64,000 bases of DNA from an uncultured Agathobacter sp. (GCA_934359755.1 CAKRLV010000010.1:1-64000), one strand, 5' to 3'. Counted from the first letter of the stretch, positions 7,668-18,208 are shown. Notes: generated by a model from the sequence alone, not told the origin. Program-made: numbers and translations.

Positions 7668-10600
7668 ATGTCTTTACAGTTTATATTTGGAAACTCTGGA
7701 AGTGGAAAAACGACATATTTATATAAGCATATAGTTGAGGAGGCTTCTAAGAATCCTTTTGTCAATTACCTTGTGATTGTGCCGGAGCAGTTCACAATGC
7801 AGACGCAGAGACAATTAGTTGATCTGGCACCGAATCATGCGATTATGAATATAGATGTGCTTAGTTTTAAGAGAATGGCATATCGTATATTTGATGAGCT
7901 TGGAATAAATAGTGTCGAGATTCTTGAAGAGACAGGAAAGAATCTGGTTCTTAGAAAAATAGCACAGGAGAGAGAAGAACAGTTGTCTGTTCTTCGTCCA
8001 AATATAAATAGAATAGGTTATATAAGTGAGGTAAAGTCTCTTTTATCTGAATTTGTACAGTACAATATTACATCTACACAGCTTAATGCATATGTGCAGT
8101 CGGACAGGCTGCCAGAGGTATTAAAGGCTAAGCTTAAGGATGTTCTTGTGATGTATGAAGGTTTTGAGGACTTTATGAGGAACCGGTATATCACGGCAGA
8201 GGAAATATTGAATGTTTTGGCAAATGTAGCACACAAATCTGAAATTTTAAAGGATAGTGTGCTTATTTTTGATGAGTTCACAGGTTTTACCCCAATTCAG
8301 AACAAACTGCTTAAGACACTTTTTCCTATTGTAAACAGGGTATATATCACACTTACCATTGATTCAAAAGAGGATTTTTATCATAGCAGAGGTATGCAGG
8401 AACTTTTTGATATGCCAAAGAAGTCCATTGCAAGCCTTATGAGAATTGCGGATGAAGCAGGGATAGATGTGCTTGAACCGATTGTATTAGAGCCATATAA
8501 AGACAGAAGGTTTTGTAATTCTGATGAACTTTACTATATGGAGCAGAATATATTCCGCAAGAAGCATAGGATAAGCAAGGCAGAATGTAAAAATATAAAG
8601 GTGACAAGTCTGCAGTCTCCAAGAGATGAGATGATATATGCAGCCCGCCGGATAAATGAACTCATACAGAAGGAAGGCTACAGATACAAGGATATCGCCA
8701 TAGTATCAGGAGATGTTAATTCTTATAGCAACTATGTAGCAGAGGTATTTGATAAGTATAATATTCCGTATTTCATTGATACTACTAAGGAAGTACTTTT
8801 TCATCCATTCATAGAATTTATCAGGGCAGCACTTGAGATAATAAGATATGATTTTTCAATTTCATCAGTTGTCCGTTTTTTGAGATGCGGTTTTTGTGAT
8901 ATAGAGGACAATCAGATAGATATTCTTGAGAATTATCTTCTGGCAACTGGAATACGTGGTAAAAAGGCATGGAAGGGAAGATGGCTAAGGATGCCTGGTC
9001 ACGGCATAAGTTATGACCTCGAGAGTTTAGATGAACTCAGATGCAGGATATATGATATTTTATCGCCAGTTATTGAGGTGTTTTTTAATAAAGAATCTAC
9101 TGTAAAGATGCAGATTACAGCACTTTATAGAATGATTAGTGGACTTGATATAGAAAAGAAATTGTGGAAACTCGAAGAAGAATATTTGTCGCAGGGGCAG
9201 CAGATTAAATCAAAAGAATATGGTCAGATATATATGATTGTTATGTCTTTGTTCGAGAAGTTTGCAGCCATTTTAGGTGATGAACAGATGTCTGTAGTTG
9301 AGTTTACAGAGATACTTGATGCGGGGTTTGATGCGGCTGAGGTGGCAACAATTCCGCCTGGATTTGACTGTGTGACAATAGGTGATATAGAAAGAACAAG
9401 ACTTAATGATGTAAAGATTTTATTTTTTACAGGAGTTAATGACGGTATTGTTCCAAAGTCAGCTAATGCTGGTGGGATAATATCACAGTACGAAAGAGAA
9501 GTACTAAAGGATATGGATATAGAGCTTGCGCCAGGGGCAAGAGAGCAGAGCTTTATTCAGAAATTCTATCTGTATCTTAATATGACTAAGCCATCAGAAC
9601 GTTTGTATCTTAGCTTCCACAGAGTAGATAAGGATGGAAAGGCTGCACTTAAATCATATCTTATAAATACAATCAGCAGGCTGTTTGCAAAGCTTGATAT
9701 TGAATATGTTGAGGATATTTCTGCTAATCTCAATGTCTCAACTAAGCTTGCAGCTGAGGAATATCTGATAAATGGAAGTCAGGATGAGAACTGGTATGCT
9801 TTAGCAAAATGGTTCGGTGCAGACGAGATACTTGATGCGCGTTACAGATATTATGAAGGAAATCCTATAAGCAAAATGGTAGCCCAGGCCGTGTACGGCA
9901 AAAATATAAAAGGTAGTGTTACAAGATTGGAGAGGTTTGCAAGGTGCCAGTATGCGCACTATCTTACATATGGATTAAGACTGCGTGAGCGTGAAATGAG
10001 CGGACTTATGAGCGTTGATATAGGTAATATATATCATGAAGCCCTTAGCAGATACAGTATAAAAATAAAGGAATCAAATGAGTACGACTGGAGAAATATT
10101 GATGATGAAAAAAGGGATGAACTTGCACTTGTATCACTTGCAGAAGCTATAGAAAGCTATCCAAACCTTTTGGCTTATGCATCTGCAAAAGAGGAATATA
10201 TACTCAAGAAAATGCAGCATGTTTTTAAGCAGACAGTATGGGCGCTTACAAAGCAGGTCCAAAAGGGCAGATTTAATCCAGATAAATTTGAATTTCAGTT
10301 TGAGATGCAGACATCATCGGATATATCGCTTGTTGGACGAATTGACAGAATAGATACCTTTCATGATGAGGGAAAGGACTATATCAAAGTAATAGATTAC
10401 AAGTCCGGTAATACCAGATTTGATCTTCTTAAGCTTTATAATGGTGTGTCACTACAGCTTGCAGTATATATGAATGCAGCCGTTGAGGATGAGAATATAC
10501 CCGGCGGTATGCTTTATTATCATATAGATGATCCTGTGCTTGAACTGGATGAAAATGCAGGAGAAGATGAGGCTAAGGAAGCACTTATGCTTAAGCTTCG

Positions 10601-11000
10601 TCCAGATGGACTTATAAATTCCGATGAAAAGGTGATACAGGCCTTTGACGAGAATATTGAGGGTAAATCATTAGTTGTACCGGTCAAACTGAAAAAGGAC
10701 GGAATGCCTGATGCTTATTCAAGTGTGGCAACAAGGGAAGAGTTCGATATCATAAGTGAGTTTACAAACAACAAGATTGCACAGATAAGTGAGGATATAT
10801 ATGATGGCAATATCAAGATTAATCCGATAGTTATAGATGGCATTGATAGTTGCAGGTATTGTTCATTTCAGGATATATGTGGCATAAAATCAAAGATGCC
10901 AGGAATAGAGACAAGGAATATTCCAAAGAAGGATAAAGAGACTATTTACGATGAAATGAATACTATGAACGCTCGGCTAAGACATAGTAAAGGAGAATAG
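7668..11000 (+). CDS. addB: AddB subunit of helicase-nuclease
   Basis: At 1110 residues this is a full-length AddB (RexB-type clostridial) subunit. With AddA it processes double-strand DNA ends for RecA loading. A Walker A motif (GNSGSGKTT, residues 8-16) lies at the N terminus. The C-terminal RecB-type nuclease shows Asp910 and Lys912 in the IDYKSG motif. The four cysteines of the iron-sulfur clamp are visible as Cys760 and Cys1062, Cys1065 and Cys1071 (CRYCSFQDIC). addA follows after two bases, so both are made from one message in equal amounts. A GGAGG site precedes the ATG. Confidence 0.97.
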   Translation: MSLQFIFGNSGSGKTTYLYKHIVEEASKNPFVNYLVIVPEQFTMQTQRQLVDLAPNHAIMNIDVLSFKRMAYRIFDELGINSVEILEETGKNLVLRKIAQEREEQLSVLRPNINRIGYISEVKSLLSEFVQYNITSTQLNAYVQSDRLPEVLKAKLKDVLVMYEGFEDFMRNRYITAEEILNVLANVAHKSEILKDSVLIFDEFTGFTPIQNKLLKTLFPIVNRVYITLTIDSKEDFYHSRGMQELFDMPKKSIASLMRIADEAGIDVLEPIVLEPYKDRRFCNSDELYYMEQNIFRKKHRISKAECKNIKVTSLQSPRDEMIYAARRINELIQKEGYRYKDIAIVSGDVNSYSNYVAEVFDKYNIPYFIDTTKEVLFHPFIEFIRAALEIIRYDFSISSVVRFLRCGFCDIEDNQIDILENYLLATGIRGKKAWKGRWLRMPGHGISYDLESLDELRCRIYDILSPVIEVFFNKESTVKMQITALYRMISGLDIEKKLWKLEEEYLSQGQQIKSKEYGQIYMIVMSLFEKFAAILGDEQMSVVEFTEILDAGFDAAEVATIPPGFDCVTIGDIERTRLNDVKILFFTGVNDGIVPKSANAGGIISQYEREVLKDMDIELAPGAREQSFIQKFYLYLNMTKPSERLYLSFHRVDKDGKAALKSYLINTISRLFAKLDIEYVEDISANLNVSTKLAAEEYLINGSQDENWYALAKWFGADEILDARYRYYEGNPISKMVAQAVYGKNIKGSVTRLERFARCQYAHYLTYGLRLREREMSGLMSVDIGNIYHEALSRYSIKIKESNEYDWRNIDDEKRDELALVSLAEAIESYPNLLAYASAKEEYILKKMQHVFKQTVWALTKQVQKGRFNPDKFEFQFEMQTSSDISLVGRIDRIDTFHDEGKDYIKVIDYKSGNTRFDLLKLYNGVSLQLAVYMNAAVEDENIPGGMLYYHIDDPVLELDENAGEDEAKEALMLKLRPDGLINSDEKVIQAFDENIEGKSLVVPVKLKKDGMPDAYSSVATREEFDIISEFTNNKIAQISEDIYDGNIKINPIVIDGIDSCRYCSFQDICGIKSKMPGIETRNIPKKDKETIYDEMNTMNARLRHSKGE

Positions 11001-11002
11001 CT

Positions 11003-14000
11003 ATGGCAGTAAAGTGGACTGATGAACAAAGGAAGGTTATTGACCTTAGAAATAGAAATATACTTGTTTCAGCTGCAGCTGGTTCAGGAAAGACGGCGGT
11101 TCTTGTTGAGAGAATTATTAAGAAAATTACAGACCCGGAAAATCCGGTGGATATAGATAGGATTCTTGTGGTTACCTTTACAAAGGCAGCCGCTTCAGAA
11201 ATGAGGGAGAGAATATCTGAAGCTATAGAGAAGCTGCGTGAGGAAAATCCAGAGGACGAGAATCTTCTTCGGCAGTCAACTCTTATATTTAATTCACAGA
11301 TAACTACCATAGATAGTTTTTGTCTTTTTGTAGTGCGCAATCATTTTGGCGAAATAAATCTTGATCCAAATTTCAGAATTGCAGATACAGGTGAGATAAA
11401 GTTGCTTGAACTGGATGCATTAGATGATTGTTTTGAAGAGAACTATGCCCGAAAAGATAATGCTGCTTTTATCAATCTGATTGATTTGTATGGAAACAGC
11501 AGGAGTGATGAGAAAGTCCGTGACATGGTTTTGAAGATTTACAGAATGTCACAGAGTGATTCGTGGCCGAAGGAGTGGATTAGAAATCTTGGCCGGCTAT
11601 ACAGTGTATCTTCAGTGGAAGAATTGCAGCAGATGCCGATTGTGAAGCAGACAGTTAAGTATGTCAAGTCTATTATGGCTGATTACAGGGACACACTTAT
11701 AAAGATGCAGCATGTTGCTTTGTCTCCAGACGGACCGGATAAATATCTGCCTGCCTTAGAGGCTGATATCGGGCTGTTCGAAGCACTTGAAAGTATAGAA
11801 GATTATAATGACTTATACGATTTCTTTGCTGCTTTTAAGATGGGAAATCTTGCGCCTATAAGGGACAAGGCGGCATCCGAAGAGAAAAAGGCAAAAAAGG
11901 AATTGGTACAGAGCACAAGAAATGCAATCAAAAAAGAAATAGACTCTATTAGAAAGGAATATTTTTCTACAGATATTTCTGTTCTTATAGAGCAGCTTCA
12001 CAGGCTAAGTCCTGTTATAAATGAACTTATAAGACTTACAATTGAGTATACGAAGAGAGTTGAGCAGGTTAAGAAAGAAAAAAGAATTGTAGACTTTGGT
12101 GATATTGAACATTTCGCATTGCAGATATTTGTGGATAGGGAATCAAGAGAATGTACGGCAACTGCAAGAGAATTCAGAAATCATTTTGAAGAAATAATGA
12201 TAGACGAATATCAGGACAGTAACCAGGTTCAGGAGGATATTTTGTATTCCATTTCTAAAAATGAAGATGGCGCTAACAATATGTTCATGGTGGGAGATGT
12301 AAAGCAGAGTATTTATCGTTTCAGACTTGCCAGACCAGAGCTTTTTATGTATAAGTACAATACATATGAAAGTGAAGATTCCCTGAACCAGAAAATAGAT
12401 CTTCATAAGAACTTCCGCAGCCGAAGAGAAGTAATAGAATTTACGAATGATATATTTTACAAGATAATGCAGGCTGATATGGGAGGAGTCTCTTATGATA
12501 AGGATAGCGCGCTGTATCTTGGAGCAGGCTATGCAGAGGATGATGACAAGAAAGCCGAGCTTCTTTTGATAGATACTAATGATGAGGATTTTGCACAGAT
12601 TCTTGAGGAAGAGGATTCAAAGGCAATCAGAATAGAGGCACTGGCGGTAGCACAGAAGATCAATCAGATGATGCAAAGTATGAGCATCACAGATAAGGGA
12701 ACTGGTGAAAAGAGAGCACTTCGTTTTAGTGATATTGTTATTCTTTTTAGAGGAGTCAAGGCTAATGGTAATGACTTTGTGCAGGTACTTTCAGAGTGTA
12801 ACATACCAGCACATGTAGAATCACAGTCTGGATATTTTGATGCATATGAGGTACAGGTCATTCTTAATATGCTAAGGATACTTGATAATCCGTATCAGGA
12901 TATTCCGATGACAGCGGTACTTAAATCTGAGATTGTCGGATTAGATGATGAAGAATTAGCGGAGATTAGAATAAAGGATAATAATAAGGCATTCTGCGAA
13001 ATTGTGGTAGAGGAAATGGAGAATGCATCCGAGGGAAAGCTTTATGTTTTTGGACAGCTTTATGCCAGATTGAGAAATGAGATAAGAGATACGCCTATTC
13101 ATGAAGTGATAGAGCATATACTTGAATGGACACGATTTGGAAGATATGCTGCGTCGATGCCAGCAGGAAAAAGAAGACTGCTTAATCTGAATATGCTTGT
13201 AGAAAAGGCGATAGATTATGAGAATACAAGCTATAAAGGTTTGTTTCATTTTATAAGATATATAGATGAGTTACATAAATATAATGTGGACTTCGGAGAG
13301 GCAGAGACAATCGGAGAGAATGATGACGTGGTTCATATTATGACAATTCATAAGAGCAAAGGATTGGAATTTCCAGTTGTATTTGTATCGGGAACAGGTC
13401 GAAAGTTTAACCAGCAGGATACATCAGATAACCTGGTTCTTCATACAAATTATGGAATTGGAATTAATGAGATATCAGGTAATCCTAAGCGCAAATTCAA
13501 ATGCATGATACGTTCTGAGATAGCCAACAGAATAAAGCTTGAGAATTTAGGCGAAGAATTGAGAGTCTTATATGTTGCGCTTACAAGAGCTAAGGAAAAG
13601 CTTATAATTACAGGATGCCTGAGGGATGCGCAGAAGAATTTTGATAAATATGAGGGGAATATTTTAGAAGGAGTTCCTATTTCTTTTAAGCAAAGAGTTC
13701 AGGCTGCAAAGTATCTTGACTGGATAATTCCAGCCATGCTTTCATATCCAGATAAGTATAATATTGATTTTGTAACAGCACAGGAACTTGCAACAAAAGA
13801 AGCACTTAATATTGCAGGCATGCAGCTCGATAGAAAAGATATCGAAAAGAAGATAGAAGCGGCACCGGATGAGCTTGTAGAGAAATTAACGTCGAGTTTT
13901 TCTTTTGAATATCCGTACAGGAATGATATGGACAGAAAAAGTAAATACTCAGTATCAGAGCTAAAGCATGACTCTATGGTCGAGAAATATGATAAAATGA

Positions 14001-14623
14001 ATGCAGAGGCCGAAATACCAGAGTTTCTTGCACCAGAACGTGATTCGTACGTTCCTGCGTTTGTGCTTGAAAATCCACAGGAAACATCAAATGAGCAGGT
14101 AAATCCTGGAGCACTTAGAGGAACTGCGGTTCACAGGGTGATGGAATGTCTTGATTTTAGCAGAATACTTGAGATTGACATCGAAGATAAAGTGCAGGTT
14201 AATGAATTTATACGGTCACAGCTTGAAGAAATGAAATCAAGCGGTCATATATCCGAGGATATGTGTGACAGAGTTCCAAACCATATGCTGTATGATTTTC
14301 TTAGAAATCCTATTGCACTTAGAATGGCAGAAGCAGATAAGAAGCACATGCTTTTTAAGGAAAAACCATTTGTCATGGATAAAGATGGAGTTCTGATACA
14401 GGGTATCATAGATGTATTCTGGATAGAGAATGACAATATTGTACTTCTTGATTATAAGACTGATCGTGTAGAAGAATCAGATGAGCTAATAGCGAGATAC
14501 AAGACACAGCTTGATTTGTATGCAGATGCACTTGCGAGAATTTTCAGCACCAATGAAAGGAAGATGCACGCAGAAGAAAGTCTTATATATTCATTTAGAC
14601 TTAAGGAGGTTATTGAGATTTGA
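11003..14623 (+). CDS. addA: AddA helicase-nuclease subunit
   Basis: A 1206-residue UvrD-type superfamily 1 helicase fused to a C-terminal RecB-family nuclease, the motor of AddAB recombinational repair. The Walker A motif AAAGSGKT is at 24-31 with Lys30, motif II is DEYQD at 401-405, and the later helicase motifs appear as HKSKGLEFPVVF and LYVALTRAKEKL. The nuclease shows Asp1150 and Lys1152 in LDYKTD. Length and domain order are normal for Firmicutes AddA. The stop overlaps the TTG start of maf, so the genes are translationally linked. Confidence 0.97.
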   Translation: MAVKWTDEQRKVIDLRNRNILVSAAAGSGKTAVLVERIIKKITDPENPVDIDRILVVTFTKAAASEMRERISEAIEKLREENPEDENLLRQSTLIFNSQITTIDSFCLFVVRNHFGEINLDPNFRIADTGEIKLLELDALDDCFEENYARKDNAAFINLIDLYGNSRSDEKVRDMVLKIYRMSQSDSWPKEWIRNLGRLYSVSSVEELQQMPIVKQTVKYVKSIMADYRDTLIKMQHVALSPDGPDKYLPALEADIGLFEALESIEDYNDLYDFFAAFKMGNLAPIRDKAASEEKKAKKELVQSTRNAIKKEIDSIRKEYFSTDISVLIEQLHRLSPVINELIRLTIEYTKRVEQVKKEKRIVDFGDIEHFALQIFVDRESRECTATAREFRNHFEEIMIDEYQDSNQVQEDILYSISKNEDGANNMFMVGDVKQSIYRFRLARPELFMYKYNTYESEDSLNQKIDLHKNFRSRREVIEFTNDIFYKIMQADMGGVSYDKDSALYLGAGYAEDDDKKAELLLIDTNDEDFAQILEEEDSKAIRIEALAVAQKINQMMQSMSITDKGTGEKRALRFSDIVILFRGVKANGNDFVQVLSECNIPAHVESQSGYFDAYEVQVILNMLRILDNPYQDIPMTAVLKSEIVGLDDEELAEIRIKDNNKAFCEIVVEEMENASEGKLYVFGQLYARLRNEIRDTPIHEVIEHILEWTRFGRYAASMPAGKRRLLNLNMLVEKAIDYENTSYKGLFHFIRYIDELHKYNVDFGEAETIGENDDVVHIMTIHKSKGLEFPVVFVSGTGRKFNQQDTSDNLVLHTNYGIGINEISGNPKRKFKCMIRSEIANRIKLENLGEELRVLYVALTRAKEKLIITGCLRDAQKNFDKYEGNILEGVPISFKQRVQAAKYLDWIIPAMLSYPDKYNIDFVTAQELATKEALNIAGMQLDRKDIEKKIEAAPDELVEKLTSSFSFEYPYRNDMDRKSKYSVSELKHDSMVEKYDKMNAEAEIPEFLAPERDSYVPAFVLENPQETSNEQVNPGALRGTAVHRVMECLDFSRILEIDIEDKVQVNEFIRSQLEEMKSSGHISEDMCDRVPNHMLYDFLRNPIALRMAEADKKHMLFKEKPFVMDKDGVLIQGIIDVFWIENDNIVLLDYKTDRVEESDELIARYKTQLDLYADALARIFSTNERKMHAEESLIYSFRLKEVIEI

Positions 14624-15246
14624 GTCAGATAGTTTTAGCATCAGCTTCACCGCGTAGAAAAGAACTGCTGGAGCAGATTGGAATTGCGTTTGAGATATGT
14701 CCTGCAAAAGGAGATGAAATTATAAGCAGTACGGATCCTGGTGATGTAGTTATGGAGCTTTCGGCACAAAAAGCGCAGGAAGTTGGTGCCATGATATATA
14801 CATATGAAGATGAGCATAAGGACATATCCACTCCACAGGATATTATGGTAATTGGTGCCGATACCGTTGTGGCATTTGAGGATAAGATTCTAGGAAAACC
14901 GAAGGATGAAGAGGACGCAAAGCGTATGCTTTTTATGCTGGCGGGTAAAAGGCATAGTGTGTATACAGGTGTTTCTGTTATGCTGATTGATAAGGACGGC
15001 AAGGCTGGAATACATACTTTTTATGAGAAGACGGATGTTGTTGTATGTGATATGAAAGAGGAAGAAATAGACAGATATATAGCAACAGGAGAGCCTTTGG
15101 ATAAGGCAGGAGCCTATGGAATACAGGGACGTTTTGCAATACATATAAAGGAAATTATTGGTGATTACAACAATGTAGTAGGACTTCCGGTATCAAGGTT
15201 ATATCAGGAACTGCTTTCTATTGGAATTGATATATATTTGTGGTAA
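14620..15246 (+). CDS. maf: Maf-family nucleotide pyrophosphatase
   Basis: A 208-residue Maf protein, a house-cleaning nucleoside triphosphate pyrophosphatase for modified or dTTP/UTP-like substrates, historically tied to septum formation. The N-terminal signature LASASPRRKELL is intact, followed by the GADTVV segment, GKPKDEEDA and DKAGAYGIQG. The start is a TTG at 14620 that overlaps the addA stop; AAGGAGGT about eight bases upstream supports it. The central insertion (about residues 60-72) is slightly longer than in many Maf proteins. Confidence 0.93.
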   Translation: MSQIVLASASPRRKELLEQIGIAFEICPAKGDEIISSTDPGDVVMELSAQKAQEVGAMIYTYEDEHKDISTPQDIMVIGADTVVAFEDKILGKPKDEEDAKRMLFMLAGKRHSVYTGVSVMLIDKDGKAGIHTFYEKTDVVVCDMKEEEIDRYIATGEPLDKAGAYGIQGRFAIHIKEIIGDYNNVVGLPVSRLYQELLSIGIDIYLW

Positions 15247-15340
15247 TATATGTCATATAAACGCAATTTACTATGCGAAGCTGGTAAATTAGCGGATTTC
15301 GATGTGAGGTCAGATTACGAATATTTATTTTGGAGGGCGT

Positions 15341-15607
15341 ATGATTTACGAATATGATGAAGCTGTACTTAATGCATTTATAGAGAATCAGGGACAGTTA
15401 TTTAGCGAGGATATTGCTGATACACCAGAGGCGGCTGAGGAATTCCTCGAAGATTGTATGGCAACAGTATGTATGAATGCCAAGGAAGTTAAAGAGTATT
15501 TTGATGAAGCTGGAGTTGATATCGTTGGAATGTCTGATGATGAGATATTAGATCAGAGTGAGGTGTTTGCGATACCAGATGGAAGATACTTGATTGTTGA
15601 AGGATAA
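15341..15607 (+). CDS. Small acidic protein of unknown function
   Basis: An 88-residue, strongly acidic protein with no signal peptide, membrane segment or motif I recognise. It begins MIYEYDEAVL and ends in a hydrophobic LIVEG. Three cysteines or methionines cluster around DCMATVCMNAKEV. A good GGAGG site seven bases upstream makes real translation likely. It lies between maf and a PrsA-like lipoprotein gene in the same forward run, with only 23 bases to the next start, so it is probably co-transcribed. The fold and role are unknown. Confidence 0.75.
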   Translation: MIYEYDEAVLNAFIENQGQLFSEDIADTPEAAEEFLEDCMATVCMNAKEVKEYFDEAGVDIVGMSDDEILDQSEVFAIPDGRYLIVEG

Positions 15608-15630
15608 TAAATCTTAGTTTGGAGTAACAA

Positions 15631-16617
15631 ATGAAAAGAAAAATATTATGTGTTAGCGCAATGTTTCTTGTTTCCATTTTATTATCAGGATGCACGATAG
15701 GTGGGAAGGAAGTAATTCTTGATACAGGCATCGGAAATAATTATGTGTTTTCAGTCGGAGAGAGTAAATGCAGCATAAAGCAGGCTAAGTTATTTTTATG
15801 CAATTACCAGAATCTGTATGGGAATGCTTACGGTGTGAATTTGTGGGATTATGACTTTGAGGGTGATTCTTTGGAGAAATATGTAAAGGATGTCACGCTT
15901 GACGAGCTTACGAAGATGGTATGCATGGATATAGTATCGCAGCAGCAGGGCATTGAACTGACAGGCAAAGAAAATAAAAAAGTCCGAAAAGCTGCCAAAG
16001 AATATTATGAATCGCTTAATTCAGAAGAGAAGTCCTATATGGGAGTTTCATTGAAAGATGTTGAGGAAATTTACAGCCAGTATGCATTAGCTGAGAAATT
16101 ATATGCAAATCTTACAGAAGGTATCAATACAGAGGTGAGTGATGATGATGCAAGAGTCATTATAATACAGGAGATTTGCGTAAGTGATGAGACAACAGCG
16201 GCTGAGGTCAAGAAAAAGCTTGCAGCAGGTGAGAATTTTGAGACTGTAGCAGGTGAATATAGTTCATGTTCTTCAGGCAAGATGTCAATTGCAAGAGGGG
16301 AACTGCCATCAGAGCTTGAGAGTGTAGCGTTTGAACTTGCAAATGACGAGATATCTGATGCGATTAAGACATCGGGTGGTTATTATATCATCAAGTGTGT
16401 AAGCAAGTTTGAGGAGAAACTCACAGAGGACAATAAGGATAATATCCTTAACCAGCGTGAGAAAGAGCAGTTTAATCATGTATATGAAGATTTTGTAGGC
16501 AATGCTGTGTTCTATCTCAATGAAGATGAATGGAATAAGGTAAATATCGACAAGAATTCCAAGATTAATACTGACAGCTTTTTTGAGGTGTATGATAAAT
16601 ATTTTAAAAATAAATAA
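15631..16617 (+). CDS. PrsA-like peptidyl-prolyl isomerase lipoprotein
   Basis: A 328-residue exported foldase. The signal peptide ends in LLSGC with Cys21 as lipid anchor. The helical N-terminal region includes the SurA/PrsA-like chaperone part, and a parvulin-type PPIC domain occupies about 170-270, with SCSSGKMSIARGELP and the typical closing GGYYIIKCVSKFEE. PrsA proteins help secreted proteins fold at the outer face of the membrane. It follows the small acidic gene by 23 bases and precedes a PAP2 phosphatase, so an envelope function for this sub-run is plausible. Confidence 0.87.
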   Translation: MKRKILCVSAMFLVSILLSGCTIGGKEVILDTGIGNNYVFSVGESKCSIKQAKLFLCNYQNLYGNAYGVNLWDYDFEGDSLEKYVKDVTLDELTKMVCMDIVSQQQGIELTGKENKKVRKAAKEYYESLNSEEKSYMGVSLKDVEEIYSQYALAEKLYANLTEGINTEVSDDDARVIIIQEICVSDETTAAEVKKKLAAGENFETVAGEYSSCSSGKMSIARGELPSELESVAFELANDEISDAIKTSGGYYIIKCVSKFEEKLTEDNKDNILNQREKEQFNHVYEDFVGNAVFYLNEDEWNKVNIDKNSKINTDSFFEVYDKYFKNK

Positions 16618-16631
16618 GAGGAATATTTACT

Positions 16632-17156
16632 ATGGAATGGGAATTTGAATTTTTACATGCGCTGCAGAATATACATAATCCTGTTTTAGACAAAATAATG
16701 GTAGCGGCATCAACTCTTGGCAATGCGGGCATTTTTTGGATTGCAGTAGCAGTATTATTACTTTGTATCAAAAAATATAGAAAGTGTGGATGGCAGATTA
16801 CTGCCGCAATGATTCTGACATTTATTGTGGGTAATCTGATTTTGAAGAATCTGGTGCATAGGGACAGACCATGCTGGATAGAGCCAGATGTTGTTCTGCT
16901 GGTTAAGAATCCGTCAGATTATTCATTTCCGTCAGGACATTCTATGAACAGTTTTACAGCAGCAGTGTCATTATTTTTATGTGATAAGAAATTAGGCATT
17001 TTAGCTATTATATTAGCTTCAATTATAGCTTTTTCAAGGTTATATAATTTTGTACATTTTCCTACGGATGTAATGGCAGGAATTGTAATTGGAATAATAT
17101 CTGCTATGTTTGTAAACTGGGTATTTAAACATAAAGGGTGGAAAGAAACATGCTAG
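16632..17156 (+). CDS. PAP2-family membrane phosphatase
   Basis: A 174-residue membrane protein with five to six hydrophobic helices and the three phosphatase motifs of the PAP2 superfamily: KNLVHRDRP (about 75-83), PSGHS (about 100-104) and SRLYNFVHFPTDV (about 136-148). All expected catalytic residues are present. The family includes undecaprenyl-diphosphatases (BcrC type) and phosphatidylglycerophosphatases; size and motifs fit a BcrC/PgpB-like lipid phosphatase that would recycle the cell-wall lipid carrier, but the substrate is inferred. The coding end overlaps the next start by seven bases. Confidence 0.88.
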   Translation: MEWEFEFLHALQNIHNPVLDKIMVAASTLGNAGIFWIAVAVLLLCIKKYRKCGWQITAAMILTFIVGNLILKNLVHRDRPCWIEPDVVLLVKNPSDYSFPSGHSMNSFTAAVSLFLCDKKLGILAIILASIIAFSRLYNFVHFPTDVMAGIVIGIISAMFVNWVFKHKGWKETC

Positions 17157-18208
17157 AGAATCAGAATCAGACTCCACATAAGAGAAGAGTTCGTTATTCG
17201 GGTAAATACCCTAAGAAGTTCGAAGAAAAATATAAGGAACTAAATCCGGAAAAATATGCGGACACAGTCGCACATGTAATAGAAAAAGGAAGTACACCTG
17301 CTGGAATGCATATATCAATTATGGTTGATGAAATATTAGATTTCCTTGATATCAAGCCGGGACAGCAGGGACTTGATGCTACTTTGGGTTATGGTGGACA
17401 TACTTCTAAGATGTTAGAGAAACTTGAGGGCAAGGGACATATATATGCACTTGATGTTGACCCTATAGAGTCAAAGAAGACAACAGAGAGATTGCGCAAG
17501 AAGGGTTATGGAGAGGATATACTTTCTGTTAAGCTGATTAATTTTGCAAATATAGATGAGGTTGCCGCAGAAGTTGGAAAGTTTGATTTTGTGCTGGCTG
17601 ATCTTGGAGTTTCATCTATGCAGATAGATAATCCCGAGAGAGGTTTTTCGTACAAAATTGATGGTCCATTGGATCTTAGAATGAATCCAGATAAAGGAAC
17701 AAGTGCAGCTGAGAGGCTTCGTGAGATAACACAGGAAGAGTTCGTGGGAATGTTAGTAGAGAATTCGGATGAACCATATGCATATGAGATTGCTGAAAAG
17801 GTATTTTTCAGAATGAAGCAGGGCAATCCTATGGATACGACAAAAGCACTTCGTGAGGCAATAGAGGCAGCTCTTATATATCTGCCAGCGAAGGAACGAA
17901 ACGATGCCGTAAAGAAATCCTGCCAGAGAACATTTCAGGCACTGCGAATAGATGTTAACAGTGAATTTGAAGTGCTGTACGCATTCCTTGATAAGCTGCC
18001 AGGCATACTTAATCCTGGCGGAAGAGTTGCTATCCTTACATTCCATTCAGGGGAGGACAGACTGGTTAAGCAGTCTTTTAAGCAGCTTCAAAAGGAGGGA
18101 ATATACAGCGAGGTGGCGAGAGATGTCATAAGGCCATCAGCAGAAGAATGCAGAAGAAATGGAAGAGCGCGTTCTACGAAGATGAGATGGGCAATAAGAG
18201 CTGATTAG
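17150..18208 (+). CDS. rsmH: RsmH-type 16S rRNA C1402 N4-methyltransferase
   Basis: A 352-residue SAM-dependent methyltransferase of the MraW/RsmH family, with the SAM motif GLDATLGYGGHTSKMLE, the insert DLGVSSMQIDNPERGFSY and the C-terminal ILTFHSGEDRLVK. RsmH makes m4Cm1402 in the ribosomal P site. The protein is longer than usual because of about 40 basic residues before MHISIMVDEIL. It is not beside mraZ or ftsL, so it is probably a second copy outside the cell-division cluster. I prefer the ATG at 17150; an in-frame GTG at 17138 falls in the likely ribosome site. It ends tail to tail, overlapping the next reverse gene by four bases. Confidence 0.88.
   Translation: MLENQNQTPHKRRVRYSGKYPKKFEEKYKELNPEKYADTVAHVIEKGSTPAGMHISIMVDEILDFLDIKPGQQGLDATLGYGGHTSKMLEKLEGKGHIYALDVDPIESKKTTERLRKKGYGEDILSVKLINFANIDEVAAEVGKFDFVLADLGVSSMQIDNPERGFSYKIDGPLDLRMNPDKGTSAAERLREITQEEFVGMLVENSDEPYAYEIAEKVFFRMKQGNPMDTTKALREAIEAALIYLPAKERNDAVKKSCQRTFQALRIDVNSEFEVLYAFLDKLPGILNPGGRVAILTFHSGEDRLVKQSFKQLQKEGIYSEVARDVIRPSAEECRRNGRARSTKMRWAIRAD

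Noticed and set aside
15247..15340. Small gene or RNA between maf and the acidic protein
   Set aside because: No open frame with a ribosome site and no clear structure.
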